A stretch of 64,000 nucleotides of DNA, taken from NCBI GenBank assembly GCA_913063225.1, contig CAJXYP010000014.1, positions 1 to 64,000 on the forward strand, read 5' to 3'. The stretch is from an uncultured Cellvibrionales bacterium. GTDB taxonomy: Bacteria; Pseudomonadota; Gammaproteobacteria; Pseudomonadales; GM7GCV1. This document shows, in pieces, positions 45,732-56,081 of the stretch. The notes below the pieces were generated by a model. The model worked only from the letters and a program-made list of their open reading frames with translations. It ran no database searches and was not told the origin of the DNA. Position numbers and translations under genes: made by a program. How positions within the stretch are numbered: the stretch's first letter is position 1; every line of letters starts with the position of its first letter.

Positions 45732-46211
45732 ATGATCACTGAATACGCAGAAGTTATAGATATTGAGCCCCAGCGAGTCAAAGTTTCGATTCGCAGCTCG
45801 AGTGGATGCGGTTCTTGTTCGGCAAAGGCAGGTTGTGGCAACGGAATCCTTGATAAATGGCTCAATCCAACACGCCTGATGTGGATAGAAACTGAAAAAA
45901 GAATTTCTGAATCTGTCTCACCGGGAGACCAGGTTCAGATTGGAGTTGAAGAGGGTGCTTTCGTTCGCAATGCGCTTTCGCTGTATCTCATTCCGATTCT
46001 AGTTTTTCTTCTGGGGGCTGGCCTAGGCTATCAACTGCAAGGCGAGCTTATCTCCATTGTGGGCGGAGTAGCTGGTCTACTTGTCGGCTCATCTTTGGTT
46101 CGCTACCTGGTTAAACGATCTCCCTATGCTGCAGACTTTGCTCCGCGCATTTTGGAGAACACCACTCCAATCCTTGTCAATCCGGCCGGCGCAAATTCAG
46201 CGCTGTTCTAG
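45732..46211 (+). CDS. rseC: RseC/MucC-family regulator
   Basis: A 159-residue inner-membrane protein with an N-terminal cysteine cluster (SGCGSCSAKAGCGNG, about 25-39) and two membrane segments (about 80-98 and 103-122). RseC-family proteins modulate sigma-E and, in E. coli, take part in SoxR reduction. It starts 5 bases after rseB and precedes the DegP gene, as in the algU-mucABCD operon. Confidence 0.93.
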   Translation: MITEYAEVIDIEPQRVKVSIRSSSGCGSCSAKAGCGNGILDKWLNPTRLMWIETEKRISESVSPGDQVQIGVEEGAFVRNALSLYLIPILVFLLGAGLGYQLQGELISIVGGVAGLLVGSSLVRYLVKRSPYAADFAPRILENTTPILVNPAGANSALF

Positions 46212-46313
46212 CTTCTGTTACAAAATCATAATTTTTGATAGATATTGAATTATTTTCAACAATCTGCATCTAAAAACACAACTCCAATACAAATGCATCT
46301 AACGGATATTTCT

Positions 46314-47708
46314 ATGCATAAAAAAACTAAACGGTTCTCCTCGATCATTCTCTTCAGTACGAGCTTAATGTTCTGCGCCAGTACTTCAGCACTGGAGCTG
46401 CCTGATTTTACGGATCTAATTAATGCGACTTCGCCCGCCGTAGTCAAAATCAATGTTAGATCAGTAAATAGCCGAGCTAACGACAGCTCTGAAATACCGG
46501 AAGCATACCGAGACTTTTTCGGTTTCGATCGAGGACCCGCTCTACAGTCATCCGTAGGTTCAGGGTTCATAATTTCCGCTGATGGCTATGTACTTACCAA
46601 TAATCATGTAATAGATGGTGCCGACGAGATCTTGATTCGCCTTAATAACCGTCAGGAATATATGGCCGAGGTGCTGGGTACTGACGAACAATCTGATTTG
46701 GCTTTACTAAAAATAGATGGGGCAGACCTGCCAACAGTTACCTTTGCTCAACCTGAGACGCTGGAAGTAGGTGATTGGGTATTGGCGATTGGATCGCCCT
46801 TCGATTTGGACTACTCAGCTAGCGTCGGTATTGTAAGCGCCATCGGTCGAAACCTGCCTAATAACAGCGGGCAAAATTATGTTCCCTTTATCCAAACAGA
46901 CGTAGCCATCAATCCAGGTAACTCGGGAGGCCCGCTATTTAACCTTAAGGGAGAAGTGGTTGGTGTGAACTCTCAGATCTACACAAGGTCCGGCGGCTTC
47001 ATGGGTTTGTCATTTGCCATTCCATCAGCGGTTGCACAAGACGTAATTGAACAATTACTCGATGGCGGAGAAGTTTTACGTGGCTGGCTAGGCGTAGTCA
47101 TTCAAGATATAGACCAGGATTTAGCAACCTCCTTCGGATTGGATCGCCCTCACGGCGCGTTGATCAATCAGGTAGTCGATCAGAGTCCAGCGCAGCGATC
47201 AGGATTTCTAGCTGGGGATATTGTCATTGAATTTGATGATCATCAAATCGAATACTCCCATGATTTACCGCACGTTGTTGGTCTAATCGATCCCGGATCA
47301 ATGGTACAAGCAGTTATATATCGTGAGGGCGCACGCGAAACCATCGACGTTGAACTAGGAACTTTACCTAGCCAAGTGAGTGTCAGGACACCCGCTAAAG
47401 ACTCAGGAAAATCCTTTAGACCTTCTTCAAATGCAATCTTTGGCATGGAGTTATCGGACATAGATGAGGTTATAGCAAGGGAGCTGGGAATTTCCGGCGG
47501 CGTATTAATTGAATCAATTCAACCTGGCTCTCCCGCTGCCGATGCAGGGCTTCTAGCAGGTGACATCCTGGTCCAGCTAGGGTTCAGCGAAGTTGCAAAC
47601 ATAGATGAAATTTCCGCAGTAGCCGCAAATATGCGAACAGGCAAAGTACAGCCAATTCGATTTTATCGTGATGGCGCCCCCATTTTCCGCACTATTGATA
47701 TCGACTAG
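46314..47708 (+). CDS. degP: DegP/MucD-type periplasmic serine protease
   Basis: A 464-residue HtrA protease. I use ATG 46314, which gives a normal signal peptide (MHKKTKRFSSIILFSTSLMF, cleavage about SALA/LE). The TTG at 46245 and ATG 46293 add an unlikely extension. The triad is His in LTNNHVIDGADE, Asp in QSDLALLKID and Ser in NPGNSGGPLF. Two PDZ domains follow (GWLGVVIQDI and FGMELSDIDEV). It degrades or refolds misfolded envelope proteins. In pseudomonads the same position is mucD, which damps AlgU activity. Confidence 0.95.
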   Translation: MHKKTKRFSSIILFSTSLMFCASTSALELPDFTDLINATSPAVVKINVRSVNSRANDSSEIPEAYRDFFGFDRGPALQSSVGSGFIISADGYVLTNNHVIDGADEILIRLNNRQEYMAEVLGTDEQSDLALLKIDGADLPTVTFAQPETLEVGDWVLAIGSPFDLDYSASVGIVSAIGRNLPNNSGQNYVPFIQTDVAINPGNSGGPLFNLKGEVVGVNSQIYTRSGGFMGLSFAIPSAVAQDVIEQLLDGGEVLRGWLGVVIQDIDQDLATSFGLDRPHGALINQVVDQSPAQRSGFLAGDIVIEFDDHQIEYSHDLPHVVGLIDPGSMVQAVIYREGARETIDVELGTLPSQVSVRTPAKDSGKSFRPSSNAIFGMELSDIDEVIARELGISGGVLIESIQPGSPAADAGLLAGDILVQLGFSEVANIDEISAVAANMRTGKVQPIRFYRDGAPIFRTIDID

Positions 47709-47790
47709 CCACATTGCTCTGACCAGACAAATTCTATCTCCTATATTCAGAAGGCCGCTGAACCTTTAGACTGCGCGCCCTAATAGCCCT

Positions 47791-47828
47791 GATGCCGCCT
47801 TTGGAAATTTGGCGGCATCTTTATTTTC
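47791..47828 (+). terminator. Rho-independent terminator after degP
   Basis: Stem GATGCCGCC (47791-47799) pairs with GGCGGCATC (47811-47819) around an 11-base loop, followed by TTTATTTT. It ends the sigma-E operon 83 bases after degP. It also shows that the longer lepA ORF starting at 47809, inside this hairpin, is not the true start. Confidence 0.9.
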
Positions 47829-47850
47829 AATTCAGAGAAACTGTTTTTTA

Positions 47851-49650
47851 GTGTCCGATCTCAGCCATATCAGAAATTTTTCCATCATTGCCCATATCGA
47901 TCATGGCAAATCGACCTTGGCCGACCGTTTTATCCAGATGTGTGGAGGCCTAAGCGAAAGAGAAATGGAAAATCAGGTTCTCGATTCGATGGATATTGAG
48001 AGAGAGCGCGGCATCACTATCAAAGCCCAGAGCGTTACGCTTTCTTACACGGCAAACAATGGGCGGGTTTATCAACTCAACTTTATTGATACGCCAGGTC
48101 ATGTTGATTTTAGTTATGAGGTTTCCCGCTCGTTGGCGGCCTGCGAAGGCGCACTCTTGGTGGTAGACGCCGCTCAAGGAGTGGAAGCTCAATCTGTTGC
48201 CAACTGCTATACGGCGATAGAACAAAACTTAGAAGTTATTCCGGTACTCAATAAAATTGATTTACCTCAGTCCGAGCCAGAGCAAGTATGTGAGGAAATA
48301 GAAGAGATCATTGGGCTGGATACTAGTCAAACCATATATTGCAGTGCTAAAACCGGCAAAAATGTAGATGCGGTTCTCGAGCAATTAGTCGAGCTTGTGC
48401 CGCCTCCAATAGGCGATATTGACGCACCTCTGCAGGCACTAATAATTGATTCCTGGTTTGATAACTACCAAGGCGTCGTTTCTCTAGTGAGAGTGATGCA
48501 GGGCACCATCAAGAAAAAAGATAAGTTAGTTGCCAAGTCGCTCAACCGCCCTCATATGGTGGACACCGTCGGTGTGTTTACGCCCAAGCAAACCCCCCAA
48601 GACGAATTAAGAGCTGGCGAAGTGGGCTTTATCATAGCCGGTATTAAAGATATTCAGGGCGCTCCTGTCGGTGATACTTTCACTCACGCCAGCACCTCTG
48701 ACACACCCGCACTGCCGGGATTTAAAAAAGTAAGTCCACAGGTATATTCTGGACTTTTTCCGACCAGCTCAGACGATTATGAAAAACTGCGCGAAGCGCT
48801 AGCGAAGCTTTCGTTGAACGATGCGTCCCTTATGTATGAACCGGAATCATCCGACGCCCTAGGTTTCGGTTTTCGATGCGGCTTCTTAGGAATGCTGCAT
48901 ATGGAAATTATTCAGGAACGGCTGGAGCGAGAGTACGACTTAGACCTCATTACAACCGCCCCATCAGTAATCTATCAAGTACTGTCATCCAAGGGCGAAG
49001 TGCTATTGGTGGATAACCCGTCAAAAATGCCAGACCCTGGCACCGTAGATGAAATCCGCGAACCCATTGCAGAAGTTAATATCTTGGTACCAAAGGAACA
49101 TATCGGCAACGTGATAAGCCTTTGCGTAGAGCGTCGAGGTATCCAGAAAGGCATGCAGTTTGCAGGCCATCAAGTTTCCCTTAGTTATGAAATCCCCATG
49201 AGCGAAGTAGTTATGGATTTCTTTGATAGGCTGAAATCCGTGAGTCGCGGTTTTGCCTCTCTAGAATATAACTTCAAACGATTTGAAGCCGCTCCATTGG
49301 TAAAACTGGACATAATCATCAATGGTGACAAAGTGGATGCGCTCGCCCTTATTTTGCATCGCGATAATTCCCAGGGCCGAGGCCGCCAAATCACAGAAAA
49401 GATGAGTGAGCTAATCCCACGGCAAATGTTTGACGTAGCGATTCAGGCCGCAATAGGCGGACAGGTAGTTGCCCGTTCTACAGTCAAAGCATTGCGCAAA
49501 AATGTATTGGCAAAATGTTACGGTGGCGATATTTCCAGAAAGAAAAAGTTGTTGGAAAAGCAGAAAAAAGGTAAAAAGCGCATGAAGCAGTTGGGCAACG
49601 TAGAAGTTCCTCAGGATGCCTTTTTGGCAGTTTTGCGTTCAGACGACTAA
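47851..49650 (+). CDS. lepA: Translation elongation factor 4
   Basis: A 599-residue GTPase (same length as E. coli LepA) from GTG 47851. The alternative start at 47809 lies within a terminator. G1 is [10 protein letters not shown] near 14, G2/G3 [10 protein letters not shown] and [12 protein letters not shown], and G4 is NKID. The C-terminal LepA-specific domain ends in [21 protein letters not shown]. It acts on stalled or back-translocating ribosomes. It is followed 24 bases later by lepB, a conserved pair. Confidence 0.97.
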   Translation: MSDLSHIRNFSIIAHIDHGKSTLADRFIQMCGGLSEREMENQVLDSMDIERERGITIKAQSVTLSYTANNGRVYQLNFIDTPGHVDFSYEVSRSLAACEGALLVVDAAQGVEAQSVANCYTAIEQNLEVIPVLNKIDLPQSEPEQVCEEIEEIIGLDTSQTIYCSAKTGKNVDAVLEQLVELVPPPIGDIDAPLQALIIDSWFDNYQGVVSLVRVMQGTIKKKDKLVAKSLNRPHMVDTVGVFTPKQTPQDELRAGEVGFIIAGIKDIQGAPVGDTFTHASTSDTPALPGFKKVSPQVYSGLFPTSSDDYEKLREALAKLSLNDASLMYEPESSDALGFGFRCGFLGMLHMEIIQERLEREYDLDLITTAPSVIYQVLSSKGEVLLVDNPSKMPDPGTVDEIREPIAEVNILVPKEHIGNVISLCVERRGIQKGMQFAGHQVSLSYEIPMSEVVMDFFDRLKSVSRGFASLEYNFKRFEAAPLVKLDIIINGDKVDALALILHRDNSQGRGRQITEKMSELIPRQMFDVAIQAAIGGQVVARSTVKALRKNVLAKCYGGDISRKKKLLEKQKKGKKRMKQLGNVEVPQDAFLAVLRSDD

Positions 49651-49674
49651 ATATTTGAGCTAATAGAGAAAGAT

Positions 49675-50418
49675 ATGGATTTTGATTTTGATTTTGCGGT
49701 AATTCTTTTTGTGCTGGTACTTTTTACCAGTGTATTTTGGATTCTGGACAAATTTGTATTTAAGGGCGCCGGACACGGTGCAATCGAATACACAGGCTCA
49801 TTTTTCCCGATTTTGCTTATCGTATTCTTCTTGCGTTCATTTCTATTCGAGCCCTTTCAAATTCCCTCAGGCTCGATGATACCTACACTGGAAGTGGGAG
49901 ACTTCATAGTAGTCAATAAATTTAGCTACGGCGTACGACTGCCCATAATTGGCACTAAAATCATCCCAACTGGCGATCCAGAAAGGGGTGACGTAATTGT
50001 ATTTATTCCCCCGCACGATGAGAGATACTTCATTAAGCGTCTAGTAGGGATGCCAGGTGACCATATTCAGGTAATCCAAAATCAGGTTTATGTAAACGAT
50101 CTACCACTTGATCAAAACTTTGTTGCCCGTTTGGGCGCAAATGCTTACGGCTACATCGATTTAATCGAGGAAACTGATGGCGACGTCGTGCATGAAATTC
50201 AGGTTAAGGTGCCGGCCACTCGACTTGGCGTTGATTTCGAAACAGTGGTGCAAGACGGGCATTACTTTATGATGGGTGACAACAGAGATAACAGTTTGGA
50301 CAGCCGGGAGTGGGGTTCAGTGCCAGAATCCAATATAGTAGGCAAAGCGGTAGCAGTGTGGATGCACTGGGAGCCCTGGTCCATTCCTTCATTTGGTACT
50401 GCCGGAAGTATTAAATAG
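49675..50418 (+). CDS. lepB: Signal peptidase I
   Basis: A 247-residue inner-membrane protease with two N-terminal membrane segments (about 7-24 and 41-60). The catalytic Ser is in QIPSGSMIPTL near 69, the catalytic Lys in RYFIKRLVGMPGD near 123, and box E is GDNRDNSLDSREWG. It is shorter than E. coli LepB (324) but normal for this group. It removes signal peptides from exported preproteins. Confidence 0.96.
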   Translation: MDFDFDFAVILFVLVLFTSVFWILDKFVFKGAGHGAIEYTGSFFPILLIVFFLRSFLFEPFQIPSGSMIPTLEVGDFIVVNKFSYGVRLPIIGTKIIPTGDPERGDVIVFIPPHDERYFIKRLVGMPGDHIQVIQNQVYVNDLPLDQNFVARLGANAYGYIDLIEETDGDVVHEIQVKVPATRLGVDFETVVQDGHYFMMGDNRDNSLDSREWGSVPESNIVGKAVAVWMHWEPWSIPSFGTAGSIK

Positions 50419-50427
50419 AGGTTTGAT

Positions 50428-50799
50428 ATGAACAGAAAATCACAAAGTTTGGGTATGTCTAGTTTAGCGCTGCTTTCATTGTTGGTGGTGATCGTCTTTT
50501 TTGCCCTCTGCGCTTTTAAGGTAACGCCTCTCTACTACAAAAATATCATGCTGCTCTCTACTATAGAAGGCCTCGACAGCCCGATTGGTTCTATTAACAA
50601 TCAGACCAATGCAGAAATACGCGATTCCATGGTTAAAGCATTTACCATCAATTCTATCGAAGTAAATGCGAGAGATATTATTATTAATAGAGATAATAAC
50701 CAAACCTCTTTTGTCTATGACTATGACGCTCAAGTTGACCTGTTCTATAACATCAGTGTGGTGGTCAGCTTCGAGGCCCGTTATCCCGAAGCCCCCTAA
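50428..50799 (+). CDS. DUF4845 membrane protein
   Basis: A 123-residue protein with one N-terminal membrane segment (about 10-30), a conserved PLYY near 34, and a small periplasmic domain ending in VVVSFEARYP. It is the DUF4845 family found between lepB and rnc in many gammaproteobacteria. The function is unknown. It starts 9 bases after lepB and ends 18 bases before rnc. Confidence 0.85.
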   Translation: MNRKSQSLGMSSLALLSLLVVIVFFALCAFKVTPLYYKNIMLLSTIEGLDSPIGSINNQTNAEIRDSMVKAFTINSIEVNARDIIINRDNNQTSFVYDYDAQVDLFYNISVVVSFEARYPEAP

Positions 50800-50817
50800 T
50801 TTGCACCTCCTTTTCTT

Positions 50818-51504
50818 ATGCCTGACTCACTGAGTCGATTTCAAGAAAGACTCGGCTATCAGTTCTCTGATAGCCGAACGCTTAAGCATGCGCTCAAACA
50901 TCGCAGCGCCGGCGCAAACAACAACGAACGTCTGGAATTTCTAGGCGACAGCCTCATAAACCTTTTTGCAGCAGAATCTATGTTTCATACCCACCCGGAG
51001 TCCCCTGAGGGCGATTTAAGCTCAATGCGCTCTCACTTGGTACGCAAGGAGTCTCTCGCAGATATAGCCCGTTTTTTGCACTTAGAGGAGGTTATCGAAC
51101 TCGGTCAATCTGCTCTTAGTTCTGGCGGGCACCGACGAGATTCAATTTTGGCAGATGCGGTTGAAGCAGTTATTGCCGCGGTTTATCTGGATGGTGGTTG
51201 GCAGGCAGCTTCTGATGTGTCAGCGAAACTATTGGAAATTCCGGCAAAGGCAATCAGCAGTGTTGAATCAGTCCGCGATGCAAAATCCCTTTTACAGGAG
51301 TGGCTGCAGGGACGGGGGCACCCACTGCCAATATACGAAACTGTCGAGGTAAGTGGGCCAGGCCACGCGCGACAATTTGCTATTGGCTGCACCATTGAAG
51401 GTCAGGATCAGCAATTTGTCGGCGAGGGTCCTAATAGACGTTCAGCTGAGCAAGAGGCCGCGAATAGAGCCCTGGCCGCTGTCGGAGTTAATATCGATGA
51501 GTAG
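50818..51504 (+). CDS. rnc: Ribonuclease III
   Basis: A 228-residue double-stranded RNA endonuclease. The signature [15 protein letters not shown] near 37 carries the catalytic acidic residues and [15 protein letters not shown] near 112 completes the site. The C-terminal dsRNA-binding domain is at about 155-225 ([30 protein letters not shown]). The length agrees with E. coli (226). The end overlaps era by 8 bases, as in E. coli where the pair is coupled and self-regulated. Confidence 0.97.
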   Translation: MPDSLSRFQERLGYQFSDSRTLKHALKHRSAGANNNERLEFLGDSLINLFAAESMFHTHPESPEGDLSSMRSHLVRKESLADIARFLHLEEVIELGQSALSSGGHRRDSILADAVEAVIAAVYLDGGWQAASDVSAKLLEIPAKAISSVESVRDAKSLLQEWLQGRGHPLPIYETVEVSGPGHARQFAIGCTIEGQDQQFVGEGPNRRSAEQEAANRALAAVGVNIDE

Positions 51505-52396
51505 TAAGTTTAAGTGTGGATATGTCGCTGTTATTGGCCGGCCGAACGTTGGTAAATCCACTCTGGTAAACCACCTGATTGGTCAAAAACTTAATATCAC
51601 CTCGCGCAAGCCTCAAACCACAAGGCACGCAATATTGGGAATCCGCACGGATGCCGATCAACAAGTGATTTTTGTAGATACGCCCGGGCAGCATATAGAC
51701 CAGCCTAAAGCTATCAATCGTTACATGAATAAAGTAGCTAGAGCGGCAATGCGTGACGTTGAATTAGTGGTGTTTGTGATTGATCGACTCAAGTGGACCA
51801 AAGAAGACGAACAAATTTTACACCGACTTGAAGGGCTAAAGGCTCCTTTGATCGTAGCCATAAACAAGACCGATAAACTTGCCGGAAAAGACCTATTACT
51901 GCCGCATGTACAAGAACTAGCGGTTAAGTTGCCGGATGCGGAGTTTATGCCCATATCCGCACTTCAGGGCGACAATCTTGAAGAGCTCTACAAACTGATC
52001 AGTACACATTTACCCGAGAGCGAAGCCCATTTTTCTGAAGACCAGATAACTGACCGCAGTACCAGGTTTGTAGTGGCCGAGATTGTTCGAGAAAAGATCT
52101 TGAGACAGCTTGGCGAAGAAGTACCTTATGCCTCAACCGTTGAAATTGAAAAATTTGAACAGCAGGGCTCTTTAGTTGAAATCCATGCATTGATATTAGT
52201 TGAGAGAGAAGGCCAGAAGCGCATTGTTATCGGAGATGCAGGAACAAGACTGAAGTCTGTAGGCACTGACGCGCGTCTCGATATTGAAAAGCTCCTGGAT
52301 AGCAAAGTACTACTAAAGCTTTGGGTCAAAGTTAAATCTAACTGGTCAGACGACGAACGCGCCCTGCAAAGTCTCGGCTACCAGGAATCGAATTGA
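51497..52396 (+). CDS. era: GTPase Era
   Basis: A 299-residue GTPase from ATG 51497, overlapping rnc by 8 bases. A longer in-frame ORF to 51353 shadows rnc and is rejected. G1 is GRPNVGKST (about 13-21), G3 DTPGQH and G4 NKTDKL. The C-terminal KH domain is at about 205-290 ([15 protein letters not shown]). It matures 16S rRNA and the small subunit. E. coli Era is 301 residues. Confidence 0.97.
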   Translation: MSSKFKCGYVAVIGRPNVGKSTLVNHLIGQKLNITSRKPQTTRHAILGIRTDADQQVIFVDTPGQHIDQPKAINRYMNKVARAAMRDVELVVFVIDRLKWTKEDEQILHRLEGLKAPLIVAINKTDKLAGKDLLLPHVQELAVKLPDAEFMPISALQGDNLEELYKLISTHLPESEAHFSEDQITDRSTRFVVAEIVREKILRQLGEEVPYASTVEIEKFEQQGSLVEIHALILVEREGQKRIVIGDAGTRLKSVGTDARLDIEKLLDSKVLLKLWVKVKSNWSDDERALQSLGYQESN

Positions 52397-52397
52397 G

Positions 52398-53090
52398 TTG
52401 CGCGAAGCAAATATAGAAGGCTTTGTCCTGCATGCCCGCGACTACCGGGATACTAGTCAGCTTGTAGATATTTTCACCCAAGCCCATGGCCGCGTTAGAT
52501 TAGTGGCTCGCGGCAGCAGGTCACATAAAAAAAATAGTGTTAGATTAAGCCCATTCTGTAAAGCATATTTCAGCTGGACCGGCAGAGGCGAGCTGAAAAC
52601 GCTCACCGACTGTGAACCGGTGGTTAACTACCAACTTAAGGGCGAGTTCTTAATCAGCGGTTTTTATATAAATGAACTGCTATGGCACTTGCTGCTTCCT
52701 GAGGACAGTCATCCGCGACTCTATCACCACTATTCAGAATCCCTGATTGCATTAGATTCCAAGGCGGACTTAGAAGCTTTACTTAGAAGTTTCGAACTCA
52801 GCTTACTGGAAGAAGTTGGTTACGGAATCTCTTTTGACCACGATTATGAAGGCAATGTCATCGATCCTGCCCAACATTACAATCTGTCTTCGGAGCTTGG
52901 CTGGCAGCCCATAGTTGTCGCAGAGTCCAGATCATTGACCGGTGCTCAAATCATGGCTATTTCTCAAAGCGACTTCTCCGATAAGGCCGTTAGAAATGCC
53001 TGCAAGTATATTAATCGTGTGGCCATTGATGAGATGCTGGACGGAAAGAAACTAAATAGCCGAGAGCTAATAGCGCAAACTAGAAGCTAA
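52398..53090 (+). CDS. recO: DNA repair protein RecO
   Basis: A 230-residue protein with an N-terminal OB fold (GFVLHARDYRDTSQLVDIFTQAHGRVRLVARG) and helical C-terminus with YHHYSESLIAL. It helps RecR load RecA on SSB-coated gaps. The start is TTG 52398, one base after the era stop, so it is coupled. The usual next gene pdxJ is absent here. Confidence 0.94.
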   Translation: MREANIEGFVLHARDYRDTSQLVDIFTQAHGRVRLVARGSRSHKKNSVRLSPFCKAYFSWTGRGELKTLTDCEPVVNYQLKGEFLISGFYINELLWHLLLPEDSHPRLYHHYSESLIALDSKADLEALLRSFELSLLEEVGYGISFDHDYEGNVIDPAQHYNLSSELGWQPIVVAESRSLTGAQIMAISQSDFSDKAVRNACKYINRVAIDEMLDGKKLNSRELIAQTRS

Positions 53091-53110
53091 AAGTCAGGGA
53101 CAATAACAAT

Positions 53111-53486
53111 ATGAACATCGCGCACCCATTTATCATTCTAATGCTGTGGAGTTCAGCAACATTTGCCCATCACTCCGTGGGGGCCTGTTTGACCAAAGCG
53201 GGCTTGTCAGCATGGAAGTGGTCGAATACAAATTTATCTATCCACACCCCTCATGATGGCGATACAGCTTGATGGAACCGATGAGCTACTTACTTTGGAC
53301 ATGGACAATGCACGGGAATTTGACCGACTTGGGCTTGATCAATCCACCTTTCTACCTGGTGGCAAGCTTCGGGTGATTCTTAATCCAAGCCATAGCATTT
53401 CAACGTCATTTTATGTACATACAATCGAGCACCCACGGTTGGGTTTTAGATATGTAACCAATGTTAGAACGTTAGACCGTCTTTAA
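53111..53486 (+). pseudogene. DUF6152-like secreted protein with two frameshifts
   Basis: Starts as a signal peptide plus the family hallmark AHHSV (ATG 53111), then continues in a second frame (GLFDQSGLVSMEVVEYKF, IYPHP) and a third (MMAIQLDGTDELLTLDMDN to the stop at 53486). Both breaks fall in short homopolymers (G at 53179-53183, C near 53247-53250). Adding one base in each restores one continuous reading. Joined, it resembles DUF6152 periplasmic proteins of about 120 residues. Either a recent pseudogene or two assembly errors. Confidence 0.75.
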
Positions 53487-53588
53487 TCACTAACTTCGCA
53501 TCGCCTAAAAACCTTTAGGCAAAGCCCGATCAAAGGTAATATTGGGCTGCTCCATCTATATCAACTTATTATCCACTAGGACCGAACA

Positions 53589-54497
53589 TTGGCCATCGAA
53601 ACTTCTAATATACCTACCCTCGAAAACCTGGTCGGTGGCACTCCGCTAATTCGCTTACAGCGCATGCTCAAAAATAGCAGCAGCCTGGTTTGCGCCAAGC
53701 TCGAAGGAAACAATCCAGCTGGGTCTGTAAAGGACCGGCCAGCCCTAAGCATGATTCGACGCGCTGAAGAGCGCGGTGAAATTAAGCCGGGCGACACCCT
53801 AATCGAGGCTACCAGCGGTAACACAGGCATTGCATTGGCCATGGTCGCAGCGATGCGTGGCTATAAAATGATTTTGATAATGCCGGAAAGCGCTACGGAA
53901 GAACGCAAAGCAAGCATGTTGGCCTATGGCGCAGAATTGATCGAAGTGTCCAAGGAAGCCAGCATGGAAGGTGCTAGAGATTTGGCCCTGGAAATGCAAA
54001 ACCAAGGCAAGGGCAAGGTTTTGGACCAGTTTGGAAATAGTGATAACCCACGTATGCACTACGAAACCACCGGCCCTGAAATCTGGGAACAAACAGCAGG
54101 AAAAATCACACACTTTGTTAGCTCTATGGGGACTACGGGAACCATAATGGGCGTATCTGAATACCTAAAAGAAAAAAATCCTGATATCCAAATTATCGGG
54201 CTACAACCAACCGACGGCGCAAAAATACCAGGCATTCGTAAATGGCCCACCGAGTACCTGCCTAGTATATTTAGCTCCTCCAGAGTAGATCAAATTGTCG
54301 AGATGACGCAGGCGCGTGCAGAAGACACCACTAGGAAACTAGCTCAACTGGAAGGCCTATGCGCCGGCGTTTCATCTGGTGGAGCGATAGCTGCCGCTCT
54401 CGATATAGCTGAGGCTCAGGACAATGCACTAGTGGTAGCTATAGCCTGTGATCGGGGCGATAGGTATCTGTCCTCGGGTATCTTTAGCGATCAATAG
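53589..54497 (+). CDS. cysM: Cysteine synthase B (O-acetylserine sulfhydrylase)
   Basis: A 302-residue PLP enzyme making cysteine from O-acetylserine and sulfide (CysM also accepts thiosulfate). The PLP lysine is in NPAGSVKDRPALSM near 41. The substrate loop EATSGNTGIALAMVAA near 70 and the phosphate-binding SSMGTTGTIMGVSEYL near 175 are typical, and the length agrees with CysM (303). The start is TTG 53589. It overlaps the extended mazG ORF. Confidence 0.93.
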   Translation: MAIETSNIPTLENLVGGTPLIRLQRMLKNSSSLVCAKLEGNNPAGSVKDRPALSMIRRAEERGEIKPGDTLIEATSGNTGIALAMVAAMRGYKMILIMPESATEERKASMLAYGAELIEVSKEASMEGARDLALEMQNQGKGKVLDQFGNSDNPRMHYETTGPEIWEQTAGKITHFVSSMGTTGTIMGVSEYLKEKNPDIQIIGLQPTDGAKIPGIRKWPTEYLPSIFSSSRVDQIVEMTQARAEDTTRKLAQLEGLCAGVSSGGAIAAALDIAEAQDNALVVAIACDRGDRYLSSGIFSDQ

Positions 54498-55335
54498 CAC
54501 GGATACACCACCGGGCCAGAGCCACCCGGAATACGACCTTGATGACCTTATAGAGCTGATGTCTCGCCTGCGCGATCCGCAAGACGGGTGCCCTTGGGAT
54601 TTAAAACAGAATTATGAATCGATAGTTTCATCTACCATAGAAGAAGCCTACGAAGTGGCTGACAGCATCGAGCGTGGAAACTATAACGATCTTCGTGAAG
54701 AGCTGGGCGATTTGCTGTTCCAGACGGTATTTTATTCACAGCTAGCAACGGAAGAGGGGCGCTTCAGTTTAAAGGAGGTAATTTCCGACCTCGTCGCGAA
54801 ACTGGTTCGCCGGCATCCGCACGTTTTTCCGGATGGGACTCTTGAGTCCAGAAGGGGCGCTGCGAGTAACACTGAGTTTGATGTGAACCGCAGCTGGGCT
54901 GAAATTAAAAAGAAAGAACGTCTAGATAAAGGGCAATCTTCGGTAATGGACAATATTCCCTTGAATCTGCCCGCGCTGACGAGAGGGCAAAAGATTCAAG
55001 AAAGGGCCGCAAACCTTGGGTTCGACTGGGAAAATGCCGAACAGGTTCTACCCAAGATAGATGAAGAACTCGCTGAATTGCGCGAGGCCTTAGCAAGCGG
55101 AGATCGAACCCATATAGAAGAAGAGTTGGGAGATTTAATGTTCAGCTGCCTAAACCTGAGTAGAAAGCTAAAAATGGACGCAGAGCAAGTCCTAAGAAAA
55201 TCAGAAAATAAGTTCGCTAATCGCTTTAGAAAGATTGAGTATATTGTTGATAATAAAGGACTATATATTTCAGGTATGTCCATGGAAGAATTAGCATCAT
55301 ATTGGAAGGAAGCAAAAAAAGTGGATTCGGATTGA
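54448..55335 (+). CDS. mazG: Nucleoside triphosphate pyrophosphohydrolase MazG
   Basis: An all-alpha NTP pyrophosphohydrolase with two MazG repeats. The first has DGCPWDLKQNY and EEAYEVADSIE with REELGDLLFQTVFYSQ. The second has EELAELREAL and IEEELGDLMFSCLNL. It removes (d)NTPs to their monophosphates. The start is uncertain: the only upstream ATG/GTG/TTG is GTG 54448, overlapping cysM by 50 bases and adding about 30 residues, while ATG 54559 would cut into the first helix. A non-standard start near 54500 is possible. The body is clear. Confidence 0.88.
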   Translation: MIGAIGICPRVSLAINSTDTPPGQSHPEYDLDDLIELMSRLRDPQDGCPWDLKQNYESIVSSTIEEAYEVADSIERGNYNDLREELGDLLFQTVFYSQLATEEGRFSLKEVISDLVAKLVRRHPHVFPDGTLESRRGAASNTEFDVNRSWAEIKKKERLDKGQSSVMDNIPLNLPALTRGQKIQERAANLGFDWENAEQVLPKIDEELAELREALASGDRTHIEEELGDLMFSCLNLSRKLKMDAEQVLRKSENKFANRFRKIEYIVDNKGLYISGMSMEELASYWKEAKKVDSD

Positions 55336-55400
55336 GTTAGTCTATTTAGCTGTGTATGTTTCCCAGTCGATTTTGTAGCAGTAACAAACACCTTTTATAG

Positions 55401-56063
<663 letters not shown>

Positions 56064-56081
56064 CCTCGGCACATAGAAAAA

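Noticed and set aside
47809-47850. Longer lepA start
   Set aside because: It begins within a rho-independent terminator hairpin and gives a protein longer than LepA orthologues.
51353-51496. Longer era start
   Set aside because: It is the rnc coding region read in another frame. The overlapping ATG at 51497 gives the normal Era length.
53503-53520. Small hairpin GCCTAAA/TTTAGGC before cysM
   Set aside because: Seven base pairs, AT-rich and no T tail, so too weak to call a terminator.
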